From: JACQFK01 sp035644495
Lineage (GTDB): Bacteria; Planctomycetota; MHYJ01; JACPRB01
Reading direction: 5' to 3'
DNA length: 23,991 nucleotides
Assembly (NCBI GenBank): GCA_035644495.1
Contig: DASQOM010000230.1
Coordinates: 1-23,991 of the forward strand
Shown here: positions 1 through 6,874 of the stretch, piece after piece
Position numbering within the stretch: position 1 is the first letter of the stretch
Layout: each line of letters begins with the position of its first letter
The notes under the pieces: model-generated
Database searches by the model: none
What the model saw: the letters and a program-made list of their open reading frames with translations, nothing else
Told to the model about the DNA's origin: nothing
Made by a program: the position numbers and the translations under genes

Positions 1-136
1 TGCCCTGTTTGCAAGGCACGATTCGGTATCCTGGAGGCGTGTATGCGCGGATCGGATAGACTCTCGGTAAGCCGTGTGCGGGAAACCCGCCAGCACGGTT
101 TGAAAGGGAGAGGCTGGCGGTAGCCAGTCTTTTACC
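1..136 (+). mobile_element. 3' end of a group II intron (truncated by window start)
   Basis: The left edge holds the tail of a group II intron. Bases 69-101 fold as domain V and 111-130 as the domain VI hairpin, in the order and spacing usual at an intron 3' end. No reverse-transcriptase domain is visible in the 68 bases before domain V, so any maturase gene lies outside the window. The exact 3' splice site is unclear. A bulged-A candidate is A134, and with the usual 7-8 base distance from branch point to splice site the intron could end anywhere from about 134 to 142, which is at or across the start codon of the next gene. The short domains are compatible with a bacterial class C intron, but that class call is a guess. 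Confidence 0.72.
69..130 (+). ncRNA. Group II intron domain V and domain VI hairpins
   Basis: Domain V (69-101) has a 9-bp lower helix, AAGCCGTGT paired with GCACGGTTT, containing the catalytic AGC triad with its G-U pair. A 2-base bulge (CA) on the 3' side follows, then a 5-bp upper helix GCGGG/CCCGC closed by AAA. This matches the domain V consensus except that the loop is one base shorter than the usual GAAA tetraloop. Nine bases later AGGCTGGC (111-118), loop GGTA and GCCAGTCT (123-130) form an 8-bp domain VI stem. The helices are seen directly; the name rests on the known consensus of the ribozyme. Confidence 0.78.
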
Positions 137-137
137 A

Positions 138-338
138 ATGAAGAGCCGTGCGAAGACGCCCGACCAGGACGTGAAGTCGCTCCCCGCGGACCGGCGCGAC
201 GCCATCCGGGCCGTCCGCGGCGTCATTCTCGAGAATCTCCCGAAGGGCTACGAGGAGACCGCCGGGGAGGCGATCTCCACGGTCCCCGTCGACGCCTTCG
301 TCGGCCTCTACGAGAAGTCGAGACGGCGGAAGGCATGA
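138..338 (+). CDS. DUF1801-family remnant with internal deletion
   Basis: A 66-residue open frame. Residues 1-41 resemble the N-terminus of DUF1801 proteins (AKTPDQDVKSLPADRR, then AIRAVRGVILENLPKGYEE). Residues 42-66 (AGEAISTVPVDAFVGLYEK) resemble the very C-terminus of the same family. The roughly 80-residue middle of a normal ~130-140-residue member is absent, and the two ends join in frame at about codon 41. This looks like a clean internal deletion, so the product probably cannot fold as the family does. The start lies against the 3' end of the group II intron, so any ribosome site (GGGAGAGG, 106-113) lies inside intron sequence. The 3' end overlaps the next gene by ATGA (335-338). Family assignment is from memory of the family's sequence pattern. 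Confidence 0.6.
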   Translation: MKSRAKTPDQDVKSLPADRRDAIRAVRGVILENLPKGYEETAGEAISTVPVDAFVGLYEKSRRRKA

Positions 339-928
339 GCCTCCTCCTGGTCGCATCCCTCCTCCATCAGGAGCCGGAGCCGACGGAGAAGGACTGGGAA
401 TTCTACGCGTCGGTCTATGCGTACCGCCTGCGCGAGGACCGCGACTATCTCCAGCCGACCTTCACCGCCGACCGCGGGCTCCTGCACCTGGAAGTCCGGT
501 ACAACTATGAGGACCAGGACACGGGCTCGGCGTGGATCGGCGCCAACCTCGGCATCGGCGAGGAGGTCCGCTTCGATGCGACCCCGATGCTGGGGGCAGT
601 TCTCGGTCAGACCGCGGGCATCGCGCCGGGCCTCAAGGCGACCCTGACCTGGTGGAAGCTCGAACTGTATGCGGAGGCCGAGTACGTCTTCCACTTCCAC
701 GATCACCACGACAACTTCTTCTATATGTGGTCGGAAGCGACGATCTCCCCGTGGGAATGGCTCCAGGTGGGCCTCGTGACCCAGCGCACGCGGGTCTACG
801 ACAACGACCGGGATATCCAGCGCGGACTCCTGGCCCGCCTGAAGCTCGGCCACGTGGACATCACCGCCGCCTACTTCAATCCCGACGAGCATCCCGTCTA
901 TATGCTGGGAATCGGCGTGGGTTTCTAG
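335..928 (+). CDS. Putative outer-membrane beta-barrel protein
   Basis: This 197-residue protein starts at the ATGA overlap with the preceding frame. It has a very short hydrophobic N-terminus (MSLLLVASLL) that may be a minimal signal peptide. The rest alternates polar and aromatic/hydrophobic residues in short strands (LHLEVRYNYED, LELYAEAEYVFHF, LQVGLVTQRTRVY) and ends GIGVGF with a terminal Phe, the usual C-terminal signature of outer-membrane barrels. A His/Asp-rich stretch (FHFHDHHDNFF, near residues 118-128) stands out and may sit in a loop. No named family is recognised. It runs in the same direction as the bacilliredoxin-like gene 6 bases downstream and is probably co-transcribed with it. 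Confidence 0.68.
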   Translation: MSLLLVASLLHQEPEPTEKDWEFYASVYAYRLREDRDYLQPTFTADRGLLHLEVRYNYEDQDTGSAWIGANLGIGEEVRFDATPMLGAVLGQTAGIAPGLKATLTWWKLELYAEAEYVFHFHDHHDNFFYMWSEATISPWEWLQVGLVTQRTRVYDNDRDIQRGLLARLKLGHVDITAAYFNPDEHPVYMLGIGVGF

Positions 929-934
929 CGTTCT

Positions 935-1291
935 ATGAGGACCATGAAGGACCTGGCCAGCCTCGAGGATCTCGACGTGGTTCTGGCGCCCGCGCCGGGT
1001 CCCGTCCTCCTGTATAAGCACTCGACCCAGTGCGGGATATGCGACGCCGCCATCGTCGAGGTCGAGGAGTTCGAGCGGCGAAGCGCCGGCGCGGTCGCGG
1101 TGCATTGCCTCGACCTGCTGGCGCACCGGGACGTCTCCAACGCCGTGGCCCAGCGCCTCGGCATCCGTCACGAGTCGCCGCAGGCCATCCTGCTGCGGGA
1201 CGGAAAGCCCGTCGCGGTCCTCAACCATCGGTCGATCAAGGCCGACGCGCTCTCCAAGGCGGCCGCCATTTCCGCGACGCAGAAACGCTAG
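935..1291 (+). CDS. ytxJ: YtxJ-family bacilliredoxin-like thioredoxin-fold protein
   Basis: A 118-residue single-domain protein. The segment LLYKHSTQCGIC (residues 25-36) matches the YtxJ/BrxC signature LxKHSTxC, followed by the typical VEEFERR helix. LDLLAHRDVSNAVAQRLGI and HESPQAILLRDGK, which has the cis-Pro loop, match the rest of the thioredoxin-like fold. Characterised members reduce bacillithiol mixed disulfides on proteins in the cytoplasm. The active site here is C33-G-I-C36, a two-cysteine CxxC, whereas the usual Bacillus protein has a single cysteine at this place, so a dithiol mechanism is possible. Whether the host makes bacillithiol cannot be told from this window. An alternative ATG lies 9 bases downstream (944). 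purK follows after 26 bases. Confidence 0.78.
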   Translation: MRTMKDLASLEDLDVVLAPAPGPVLLYKHSTQCGICDAAIVEVEEFERRSAGAVAVHCLDLLAHRDVSNAVAQRLGIRHESPQAILLRDGKPVAVLNHRSIKADALSKAAAISATQKR

Positions 1292-1317
1292 CACTTTGGT
1301 ACGATCCGCATCGCGCC

Positions 1318-2496
1318 ATGGGTGAAACGAGGGGCCGGGCCGTCGTCGGAGTCGTCGGGGGCGGGCAGCTGTGCCTGATGCTCGCCGAGGAGACCCGGCG
1401 CAAAGGCCTGCCCTACGATCTGATCGCTGTCGATCCCACACCCGACTCCCCTGCGCGCCCCTTCCTGAAGGACCAGATCGTGGCCGACTTCAAGGACCAC
1501 GACGCCATCGTCCGCATGGCGGAGCGCGCGGACTTCGTCACGTTCGAGATCGAGCAGGCCAACAGCGCCACGCTCGAGGGCCTGGAGAAGAGCCGCAAGG
1601 TCGTCCATCCCTCGCCGGCGACGCTGAGGACGATCCAGGACAAGCTGACGCAAAAGACCTTCCTCCGCTCGAAAGGTCTCCCGGTCCCCGACTTCCGCGG
1701 CGTCGCAGGGAAGGACGAGCTTTCCGCCGCGCTGCGCGACTTCGGCTGCCCGGCCCTGCTCAAGGCGCGAACGGACTCCTACGACGGGCGCGGCAACCTG
1801 GTGATCGGGTCGCCGGCGGAGATCGACGCCGCCCTCGCCGCTTTCAACGGCCGTGCCCTGATGCTCGAACGCCACGTCGACTTCGCCATGGAAGTCTCGG
1901 TCATCGCGGCGCGGAGCACCACCGGCGAGATCCGCACCTACCCCGTGGGCGAGAACATCCACCAGGACAATATCCTCGTCACGACCATCGTTCCCGCGCG
2001 CGTCGAGCCGGCGACGGTGAAGGCCGCGGAGGAGATCGCGCACGAGACGCTGAAGGCGCTGCAGGGCGCCGGGGTCTTCGGCATCGAGATGTTCGTCGAT
2101 AAGAAGGGCGGCATCCTGATCAACGAGATCGCCCCGCGCGTCCACAACTCCGGCCATTACACCATCGAAGCCTGCAAGACCTCGCAGTTCGAACAGCACA
2201 TCCGCGCGATCACGGGGATGCCGCTCGGCGACACGACGCTCCTCTACTCCGCGGTCATGGTCAACCTCCTCGGCGCGCCCGACCTCAAGGGCCCTTATGT
2301 CTTCGAAGGCGTCGACGCTGTCCGCTCCATCCCGGGCGCGGCGGTCCATCTCTACGGAAAGAAGGAGACGGCGCCCAAGCGCAAGCTCGGGCACGTCACG
2401 CTGACCGACGTCAACGACCCCGGCTTCCGCGACGCGCTCGTCCACCGCTCGGAGCACGTCCGGCGCATGATCGTCCAGAAGGCGGCGAAGCGATGA
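1318..2496 (+). CDS. purK: N5-carboxyaminoimidazole ribonucleotide synthase
   Basis: A 392-residue cytoplasmic ATP-grasp enzyme of purine synthesis. PurK uses ATP and bicarbonate to carboxylate aminoimidazole ribonucleotide (AIR) to N5-CAIR, the substrate of PurE. Visible landmarks are the N-terminal GVVGGGQLCLMLAEE, DKLTQKTFLRSKGLPVPDF, LLKARTDSYDGRGN in the ATP-grasp core, the PVGENIHQDNIL loop, and NEIAPRVHNSGHYTIEA with the metal-binding Asn/Glu. Length is close to the 350-390 usual for the family. The frame stays open upstream to 1030, but that part overlaps the bacilliredoxin-like gene. Homology begins at the ATG at 1318, so this start was chosen, although no strong ribosome site is visible. 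It overlaps purE by ATGA (2493-2496), which implies translational coupling. Confidence 0.95.
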   Translation: MGETRGRAVVGVVGGGQLCLMLAEETRRKGLPYDLIAVDPTPDSPARPFLKDQIVADFKDHDAIVRMAERADFVTFEIEQANSATLEGLEKSRKVVHPSPATLRTIQDKLTQKTFLRSKGLPVPDFRGVAGKDELSAALRDFGCPALLKARTDSYDGRGNLVIGSPAEIDAALAAFNGRALMLERHVDFAMEVSVIAARSTTGEIRTYPVGENIHQDNILVTTIVPARVEPATVKAAEEIAHETLKALQGAGVFGIEMFVDKKGGILINEIAPRVHNSGHYTIEACKTSQFEQHIRAITGMPLGDTTLLYSAVMVNLLGAPDLKGPYVFEGVDAVRSIPGAAVHLYGKKETAPKRKLGHVTLTDVNDPGFRDALVHRSEHVRRMIVQKAAKR

Positions 2497-3431
2497 GCGT
2501 ACCCGTCGAAGTCCGGGTGGGCAGCGACTCCGACCTGCCGAAGATCGAGCGGGCCTTCGCGGTCCTCGAGGAGCTCGGCGTGGGCTTCGAGGCGCGGGTG
2601 CTCTCGGCGCACCGGACGCCGCAGCGGATGGCGGCGCGGGCGCGTCAGCTGGAGGGCGCGGCCTTCCGCGTCTCGATCGCGGCCGCGGGCGGTTCGGCGC
2701 ATCTGCCGGGGATGACTGCGTCGGAGACGCTGATCCCGGTGATCGGCATCCCCGTTGAGACGTCGCAGCTGAAGGGCATGGACTCCCTCCTGTCGATCGT
2801 GCAGATGCCCGAGGGCGTCCCGGTCGGGACGGTCGGGATCGGCCAGGCGGAGCACGCGGGTCTGCTTGCGGCGCAGATCGCGGCGCAGGACGATCCCCTG
2901 CTGCGGGCGAGGCTCCGGATGCGCCGGGGCCTGACCGGATCCGTCGCGCCCGCGCGGGAATTCGTCGCGCTGGTGGGTCCGAAAGAGGACAAGGCCTGCC
3001 GCGAGGCGATGGACCTGCTCGCCGAGGTGGGCGTGAAGGATGCCGGGGTTTTCGAGCCGGGCGCGGTCGCCGATATTGAGAAGTCGGGCGCGCGGGCGAT
3101 CATCGTCTGGGCGGAGGCCGACACCCTGTCGCGGCCGGCGGAGGTCGCGGCGCGGACGGACATCCCCGTGATCGCGGCGCCGCTCGCGTCGGGCGCGGTG
3201 CCGAGCGACTTCCTGCCGCGCCTGCTCGAAAAGGGGCCGGTGGCGGCGATGGGGATCAACCGGCCGAGGAACGCCGCGCTCTTCGCGGCGATGATCGTCG
3301 GCAACACCTCCGCCGCCGTGCGCGACCACCTCTGCGCCCACCGGGAGCGACTGGCGGAGGAAGTCGAACGGAAGGACGCGTCGCTGATCGCGCAGGGGAT
3401 CCGCAGCTATCTGGACGGATTGAAGAAGTAG
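2493..3431 (+). CDS. purE: N5-CAIR mutase PurE with a second, degenerate PurE-like domain
   Basis: Residues 1 to about 131 are a complete class I PurE, which converts N5-CAIR to CAIR. It has GSDSD (10-14), SAHRTP (38-43) with the catalytic His40, GGSAHLPG (66-73) and DSLLSIVQMPEGVPVGTVGIG. A normal PurE stops near residue 160-170, but this protein is 312 residues long. Residues ~155-275 retrace the PurE fold: FVALVGPKEDKACREAMDLL for the first strand and helix, ARAIIVWAEADTLSRPAEVA where GGAAHLPG would be, TDIPVIAAPLASGAVPSDF, then GPVAAMGINRPRNAALFAAM. The SAHRTP segment and the GGxAHLPG residues are missing, so this second copy should be catalytically dead. It follows purK with a 4-base overlap. 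Confidence 0.93.
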   Translation: MSVPVEVRVGSDSDLPKIERAFAVLEELGVGFEARVLSAHRTPQRMAARARQLEGAAFRVSIAAAGGSAHLPGMTASETLIPVIGIPVETSQLKGMDSLLSIVQMPEGVPVGTVGIGQAEHAGLLAAQIAAQDDPLLRARLRMRRGLTGSVAPAREFVALVGPKEDKACREAMDLLAEVGVKDAGVFEPGAVADIEKSGARAIIVWAEADTLSRPAEVAARTDIPVIAAPLASGAVPSDFLPRLLEKGPVAAMGINRPRNAALFAAMIVGNTSAAVRDHLCAHRERLAEEVERKDASLIAQGIRSYLDGLKK

Positions 3432-3448
3432 GCCGGACGCTACTTCTT
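3423..3448. terminator. Inverted repeat built from two convergent stop codons
   Basis: AAGAAGTAG (3423-3431) and CTACTTCTT (3440-3448) are perfect 9-base inverted repeats around an 8-base loop. The left arm is the Lys-Lys-stop end of purE and the right arm is the Lys-Lys-stop end of the convergent zinc-ribbon gene. It could act as a compact two-way terminator or a transcript-end stabiliser. There is no T tract on either side, so intrinsic termination is uncertain. Confidence 0.45.
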
Positions 3449-4279
3449 GGGATCGGCGGGCTTGGCGGCGCCGCCGCCGGAATTCTTGAGCCACTCCTCC
3501 CACTCGGCCCGGCTCTTCGCCTTGTTGATGCCTTTGGGGGCCGGCTCGCTGCGCCCGGTGAGCTCGTTCAGCACCGACACGGCCGCGATGCCGATGACCG
3601 GATCCTCGTCGTCGATGAACGAGATCAGTTTCGGATAGGCCGCCGGCCCGAAGCTCTTCACCCGCTGGAAGGCCACGCCTTCGGGGCGGTCGAGGTGCTC
3701 GAAGCCGCCGCCCGGCCGCAGGTCCTTCATCAACTGGACCCAGTTGGCGTTGTCGACGGTCTCCGCGGGCTTCGACAGCGTCGTCGGCTTCGGATCGGCC
3801 TTGTTGCCCTCGCCGAGCACGATCGGCTTGTCGGACATCGCCGGCAGGTTCGGGCTGAACGTGACGGAGCCCGGGCCCTTCTTCTCCTGGGCGACGGGCT
3901 TGCGCGGTGCGTCGTCCTGCTTCTGCTCCTTCATCACGAAGAGGATGACGACGATGACGATGCCGAGCACGCCGATGCCGAGACCGATAAAGAGCCCGCC
4001 GTGGGATTTTTCCGGCTGGGGAGGCAGCGGCATCGTGCCGGAGCGGCTGCGGTTGACGGCACGGGCGGGACGGGTCGCCGATGCGGACCGCAGCTGGTTG
4101 GAGGAGGCCGGCCGCTGGGCGGGGATGGGCGCGCTGACCGTCTTCGTGCGCACGCTGGTCGCGCCGCTGGGGACCATGGTCGTCTTGCCGCAGTCGGGGC
4201 ACTGGACCGTGGACCCGGCCTCGACGCCGGTGACGTCCATCCCCTGCCGGCAGCTGGGACATTGCAAGATCTTCGCCAT
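3440..4279 (-). CDS. Zinc-ribbon, single-TM, HEAT-like protein
   Basis: A 279-residue protein in three parts. An N-terminal zinc ribbon has C7-x2-C10 and C27-x2-C30 (CPSC and CPDC). A low-complexity Ser/Pro/Arg linker leads to one membrane span at about 93-115 (IGLGIGVLGIVIVVILFVM). A long Lys/Pro-rich extramembrane region ends in a HEAT-like helical segment (FQRVKSFGPAAYPKLISFI, then DPVIGIAAVSVLNELTG) and a WEEWLKN tail. This architecture is common in Planctomycetota-type genomes, where its function is unknown. The zinc ribbon would be cytoplasmic and the HEAT part on the other side of the membrane (inference). GAGGGG precedes the ATG. It converges on purE, with the stop codons in the 3423-3448 hairpin. 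Confidence 0.78.
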   Translation of the reverse strand: MAKILQCPSCRQGMDVTGVEAGSTVQCPDCGKTTMVPSGATSVRTKTVSAPIPAQRPASSNQLRSASATRPARAVNRSRSGTMPLPPQPEKSHGGLFIGLGIGVLGIVIVVILFVMKEQKQDDAPRKPVAQEKKGPGSVTFSPNLPAMSDKPIVLGEGNKADPKPTTLSKPAETVDNANWVQLMKDLRPGGGFEHLDRPEGVAFQRVKSFGPAAYPKLISFIDDEDPVIGIAAVSVLNELTGRSEPAPKGINKAKSRAEWEEWLKNSGGGAAKPADPKK

Positions 4280-4388
4280 CGTTCTCGTCCCCTCGTGCGT
4301 TGTTGTTCATGATACGTCGCCATTCGCGGAATAGTACAGGTTCTTTCCGCGGGTGCCAAGATGGGCGGCTTCAACAAGGAGAATGCAG

Positions 4389-4817
4389 ATGGGAAAGAAG
4401 GCGACGGCGGCGGACGGCGAACTGATCCTCAAGCTGTACGATCTCCGGCGCGAGCCGGTCATGCGACAGGCGCGGGCGGACATGATCGCGAAGTTCGTGC
4501 CCAAGTCGTGGGACGAGATGGCGGCGGTGATGAAAGGCGACCACCCGCTGAACACCGCGTACCGCATGGTGTCGTCGTACTGGGAGATGGCGGCGTCGCT
4601 GGCGAAGCACGGCGCGTTGAATGCCGAACTGCTGGCTCCGAACTTCGGCGAAGGCTACATCAATTTCGCGAAGGTCGAGCCGCATCTGCCGGAGATGCGG
4701 AAGACGGCGCCGACGGCCTACCTCAACACCGAGTGGTTCGTGAAGAGCAGCAAGGACGCGAAGCTGCGCTTCGAGCTGATGAGGAAGCGCGTGGCCGGGA
4801 TGACCGCGAAGCCCTAA
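4389..4817 (+). CDS. Small conserved hypothetical protein
   Basis: A 142-residue soluble, mostly helical protein with no signal peptide or membrane span. The pattern ADGELILKLYDLRREPVMR, then a segment around YRMVSSYWEMAASLAKHGA and FAKVEPHLPEMRK, recalls a small uncharacterised family I associate with Acidobacteriota and other soil bacteria; the function is unknown. The start at 4389 is chosen because AAGGAG (4376-4381) lies 7 bases upstream. The in-frame ATG at 4383 would be too close to it. The last four bases (4814-4817) overlap the convergent gene's stop. Confidence 0.75.
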   Translation: MGKKATAADGELILKLYDLRREPVMRQARADMIAKFVPKSWDEMAAVMKGDHPLNTAYRMVSSYWEMAASLAKHGALNAELLAPNFGEGYINFAKVEPHLPEMRKTAPTAYLNTEWFVKSSKDAKLRFELMRKRVAGMTAKP

Positions 4818-5260
4818 CCCCCGGCGAGCGCGGACCAGATCGAGTCGTCGCGGACGCCGGCGGCGGAGAGCAGCACCTCGAAGAAGCGGTGCAGCGCCTG
4901 CGAGTCCGGTCCTTCGAAGCCCGAGCTGAGCAGGGAGAAGGACAGCGTCTGGGCGAAGCCGTCGAGGGACACATAGAGCAGCACCGTGCCCCAGCTGTCG
5001 GAGGTGTCGATCGTCTCCCGCACCACCGGGAGCCGCTCGGGGAAGCCCGCGGACTCCAGGGTGCGGACCAGCTCCGCGAGCTGGCCGGATCCGATCGCGA
5101 ACTCCGCGAAGCCCCGCTCCTCGAGCGCCACGGTGCCGCCGGCCGTGGCGGAGTCGTCGAGGAGGATGCCCGAGAGATACAGGGACATCCGCATCCGGGG
5201 ATGCTTGCGGATCGGGCCGCTGCCGTAGGTGAGGGAGACGAGGAGCGGGCGGGCCTTCAC
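4814..5260 (-). CDS. Hypothetical protein, translationally coupled to maf
   Basis: A 148-residue protein that I do not recognise. It begins VKARPLLVSLTYGSG (read as fMet at GTG), has a probably beta-rich middle (MSLYLSGILLDD, VALEERGFAEFAIG, TVLLYVSLDGFAQTLSFSLL), and ends in a short helix (ALHRFFEVLLSAAG). The GTG start at 5260 is chosen because its GTGA overlaps the TGA of maf, the usual sign of coupled translation, and coding character starts there. A later ATG pair near 5195 would lose conserved-looking sequence. No cysteine, signal peptide or membrane span is seen. The adjacency to maf does not reveal a role. Confidence 0.68.
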   Translation of the reverse strand: MKARPLLVSLTYGSGPIRKHPRMRMSLYLSGILLDDSATAGGTVALEERGFAEFAIGSGQLAELVRTLESAGFPERLPVVRETIDTSDSWGTVLLYVSLDGFAQTLSFSLLSSGFEGPDSQALHRFFEVLLSAAGVRDDSIWSALAGG

Positions 5261-5796
5261 GACGGATCGAGGCGCTTCAGCAGCGGCTCCAGGGTTTCCA
5301 TCGGCAGGCCGATCACGTTGCTGCGCGAACCGTCGATCCGCGCGATCAGCGGGTCGTTCTTCTCCCGGATCGCGTAGCCGCCGGCGAACTGCGAGGGGTC
5401 GGACTTTTTCACGATCTCGTCGATGGGCGGGTCCTCGTGCAGGGTGACCTTCGAGGTCACGAACTTCACGATGCGGAAGCTGCCCTTCTGCAGGACGACG
5501 CCGGTCCCCAGCGTGTGCGTTTTCCCGGCGAGCTTCTTCAGCAGGGAGGCGCCGGCCTTGCGGTCGCGCGGCTTTCCGTATATCCTGCCCGCGAACGCGA
5601 TCATCGTGTCCGCCGCGAGCACCCAGTCGGTGGGGAAGCGGGCGGCGACGGCATCGGCCTTGAGCCGGGCGTTCCCGACGCAGACCGCCTTGAGGCCGCC
5701 CCGGCTGAGCTCGCGGACGCCCGACGGCACGACCTTGAACGTATACCCTTTGAGGAGCTTGCGTCTCGCCGGAGACGCGGACGCCAGGATGAACAT
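5257..5796 (-). CDS. maf: Maf-family nucleoside triphosphate pyrophosphatase
   Basis: A 179-residue cytoplasmic enzyme of the Maf/HAM1 superfamily. Family members hydrolyse non-canonical or excess NTPs (dTTP/UTP or methylated GTP/CTP, depending on subgroup) to the monophosphate and pyrophosphate. The N-terminal FILASASPARRKLL corresponds to SASPRRxxLL, with one extra Ala before the Arg pair. AADTMI holds the catalytic Asp, GKP follows, and the C-terminal GGYAIREKNDPLI plus RSNVIGLPMETL are typical. The subgroup cannot be assigned securely. The start at 5796 matches the family N-terminus; the frame stays open further upstream, but that part lies inside the divergent dus. The ATG sits in a CATG shared with dus, so this gene has no intergenic promoter space. 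Confidence 0.9.
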   Translation of the reverse strand: MFILASASPARRKLLKGYTFKVVPSGVRELSRGGLKAVCVGNARLKADAVAARFPTDWVLAADTMIAFAGRIYGKPRDRKAGASLLKKLAGKTHTLGTGVVLQKGSFRIVKFVTSKVTLHEDPPIDEIVKKSDPSQFAGGYAIREKNDPLIARIDGSRSNVIGLPMETLEPLLKRLDPS

Positions 5797-6808
5797 GGGC
5801 GAGAGTGTAGACCGCAAAGGCGCGCGGCTCAAGCACAAGATTCTCCAGTCGCCGATGGCCGGCTGCACCGACCTCGCCTACCGCCGCATCGCCCGCCGCT
5901 TCGGCTGCCAGATCGCGTTCACCGAGATGGTCATGGACCGCCCGGTGGTCCAGGGCAATCCGAAGACCCTCGACATGCTGCGCACCGCCGACTGGGACCA
6001 TCCCCTCGGGATGCAGGTCGTCGGACGCGAGCCGGATCTGATGCGCCAGGCCGCCATCCGGCTCGAGGCCCTCGGCGCCGACGTGATCGACATCAACCTT
6101 GGCTGCCCGGTGCCGAAGGTCGTCAACAACGGCTGCGGCGCGGCCCTGCTCAAGGAGCCCGCGCAGGTGGGCCGCATCCTCGACGCGATGATCCCCGCCG
6201 TGAAGGTCCCGGTCACGATCAAGATGCGCACGGGTTTCGACGAGGGCGACGACGGCCGCTTCCTCGAGGTGGCCCGGATCGCCGGCGACTGCGGCGTCGG
6301 GGCGATCACCGTCCATGGCCGCACGCGGAAGCAGATGTATACGGGCTTCTCGAACCACGAGGCCATTCGCGCGGTGAAGGAAGTCGCCTCCGTCCCTGTC
6401 ATCGGCAACGGCGACCTCCGCAGCGGGGCCGACGCGAAAAAGATGATCGAGGACACCGGCTGCGACGGGGTCATGCTCGCCCGCGGCGCGCTCGGCAACC
6501 CGTGGATCTACAGGGAGGTCGAGCAGTATCTCGAGACGGGGACGCTGCCGCCGGCGCCGACGGTCGCCGAGAAGGCGGCGGTGCTTCGGGAGCACTTCCA
6601 GGTGCTGCGGGAGATCTACGGGGCCGCGCTGGCGCCGCAGTTCGTCCGCCGGGTGATCCAGTGGTTCGTGAAGGGCACCTCGGGTTCGGCGGCCCTGCGC
6701 GAGCGGTCGAGCCATCTCTCGACGGCCGGGCAGGTCGAGGACCTCATCCGCGATTATGAGGCCTCGCAGATCGAGCAGTCCGCGAAGGACTCCAGGCTTC
6801 ACGCCTGA
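5795..6808 (+). CDS. dus: tRNA-dihydrouridine synthase
   Basis: A 337-residue FMN-dependent Dus enzyme, which reduces uridines in the tRNA D-loop with NADPH. The N-terminal TIM barrel shows SPMAGCTDLAYR, ITEMV-like FTEMVMD, MQVVGREPD, and the signature DVIDINLGCPVPKVVNNGCG with the catalytic Cys of GCP and NxGxG. VTIKMRTGFDEG, TVHGRTRKQMYTG, IGNGDLRSG and MLARGALGNPWIY follow. The C-terminal helical domain begins at about 250. The ATG at 5795 is preferred because AGGA (5786-5789) lies 5 bases upstream; an in-frame ATG at 5789 adds two residues. Which Dus subgroup (A, B, C or a separate bacterial clade) it belongs to is not resolved; DusB-like is most likely. Confidence 0.93.
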   Translation: MGESVDRKGARLKHKILQSPMAGCTDLAYRRIARRFGCQIAFTEMVMDRPVVQGNPKTLDMLRTADWDHPLGMQVVGREPDLMRQAAIRLEALGADVIDINLGCPVPKVVNNGCGAALLKEPAQVGRILDAMIPAVKVPVTIKMRTGFDEGDDGRFLEVARIAGDCGVGAITVHGRTRKQMYTGFSNHEAIRAVKEVASVPVIGNGDLRSGADAKKMIEDTGCDGVMLARGALGNPWIYREVEQYLETGTLPPAPTVAEKAAVLREHFQVLREIYGAALAPQFVRRVIQWFVKGTSGSAALRERSSHLSTAGQVEDLIRDYEASQIEQSAKDSRLHA

Positions 6809-6874
6809 ATCCACAATCCGTCCCGGACGTTTTGTGGGGGTCCTCTCCGGTCCCCGGCGTAGAGTGATGAGCAC

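Noticed and set aside
2352..4310. 652-codon minus-strand frame across purE and the zinc-ribbon gene
   Set aside because: It is a shadow frame; purE and the zinc-ribbon protein account for both strands there.
4814..6874. 686-codon open frame on the minus strand
   Set aside because: It runs antisense through dus and out of frame with maf. Only the 4814-5260 part is credible, from the GTG overlapping the maf stop.
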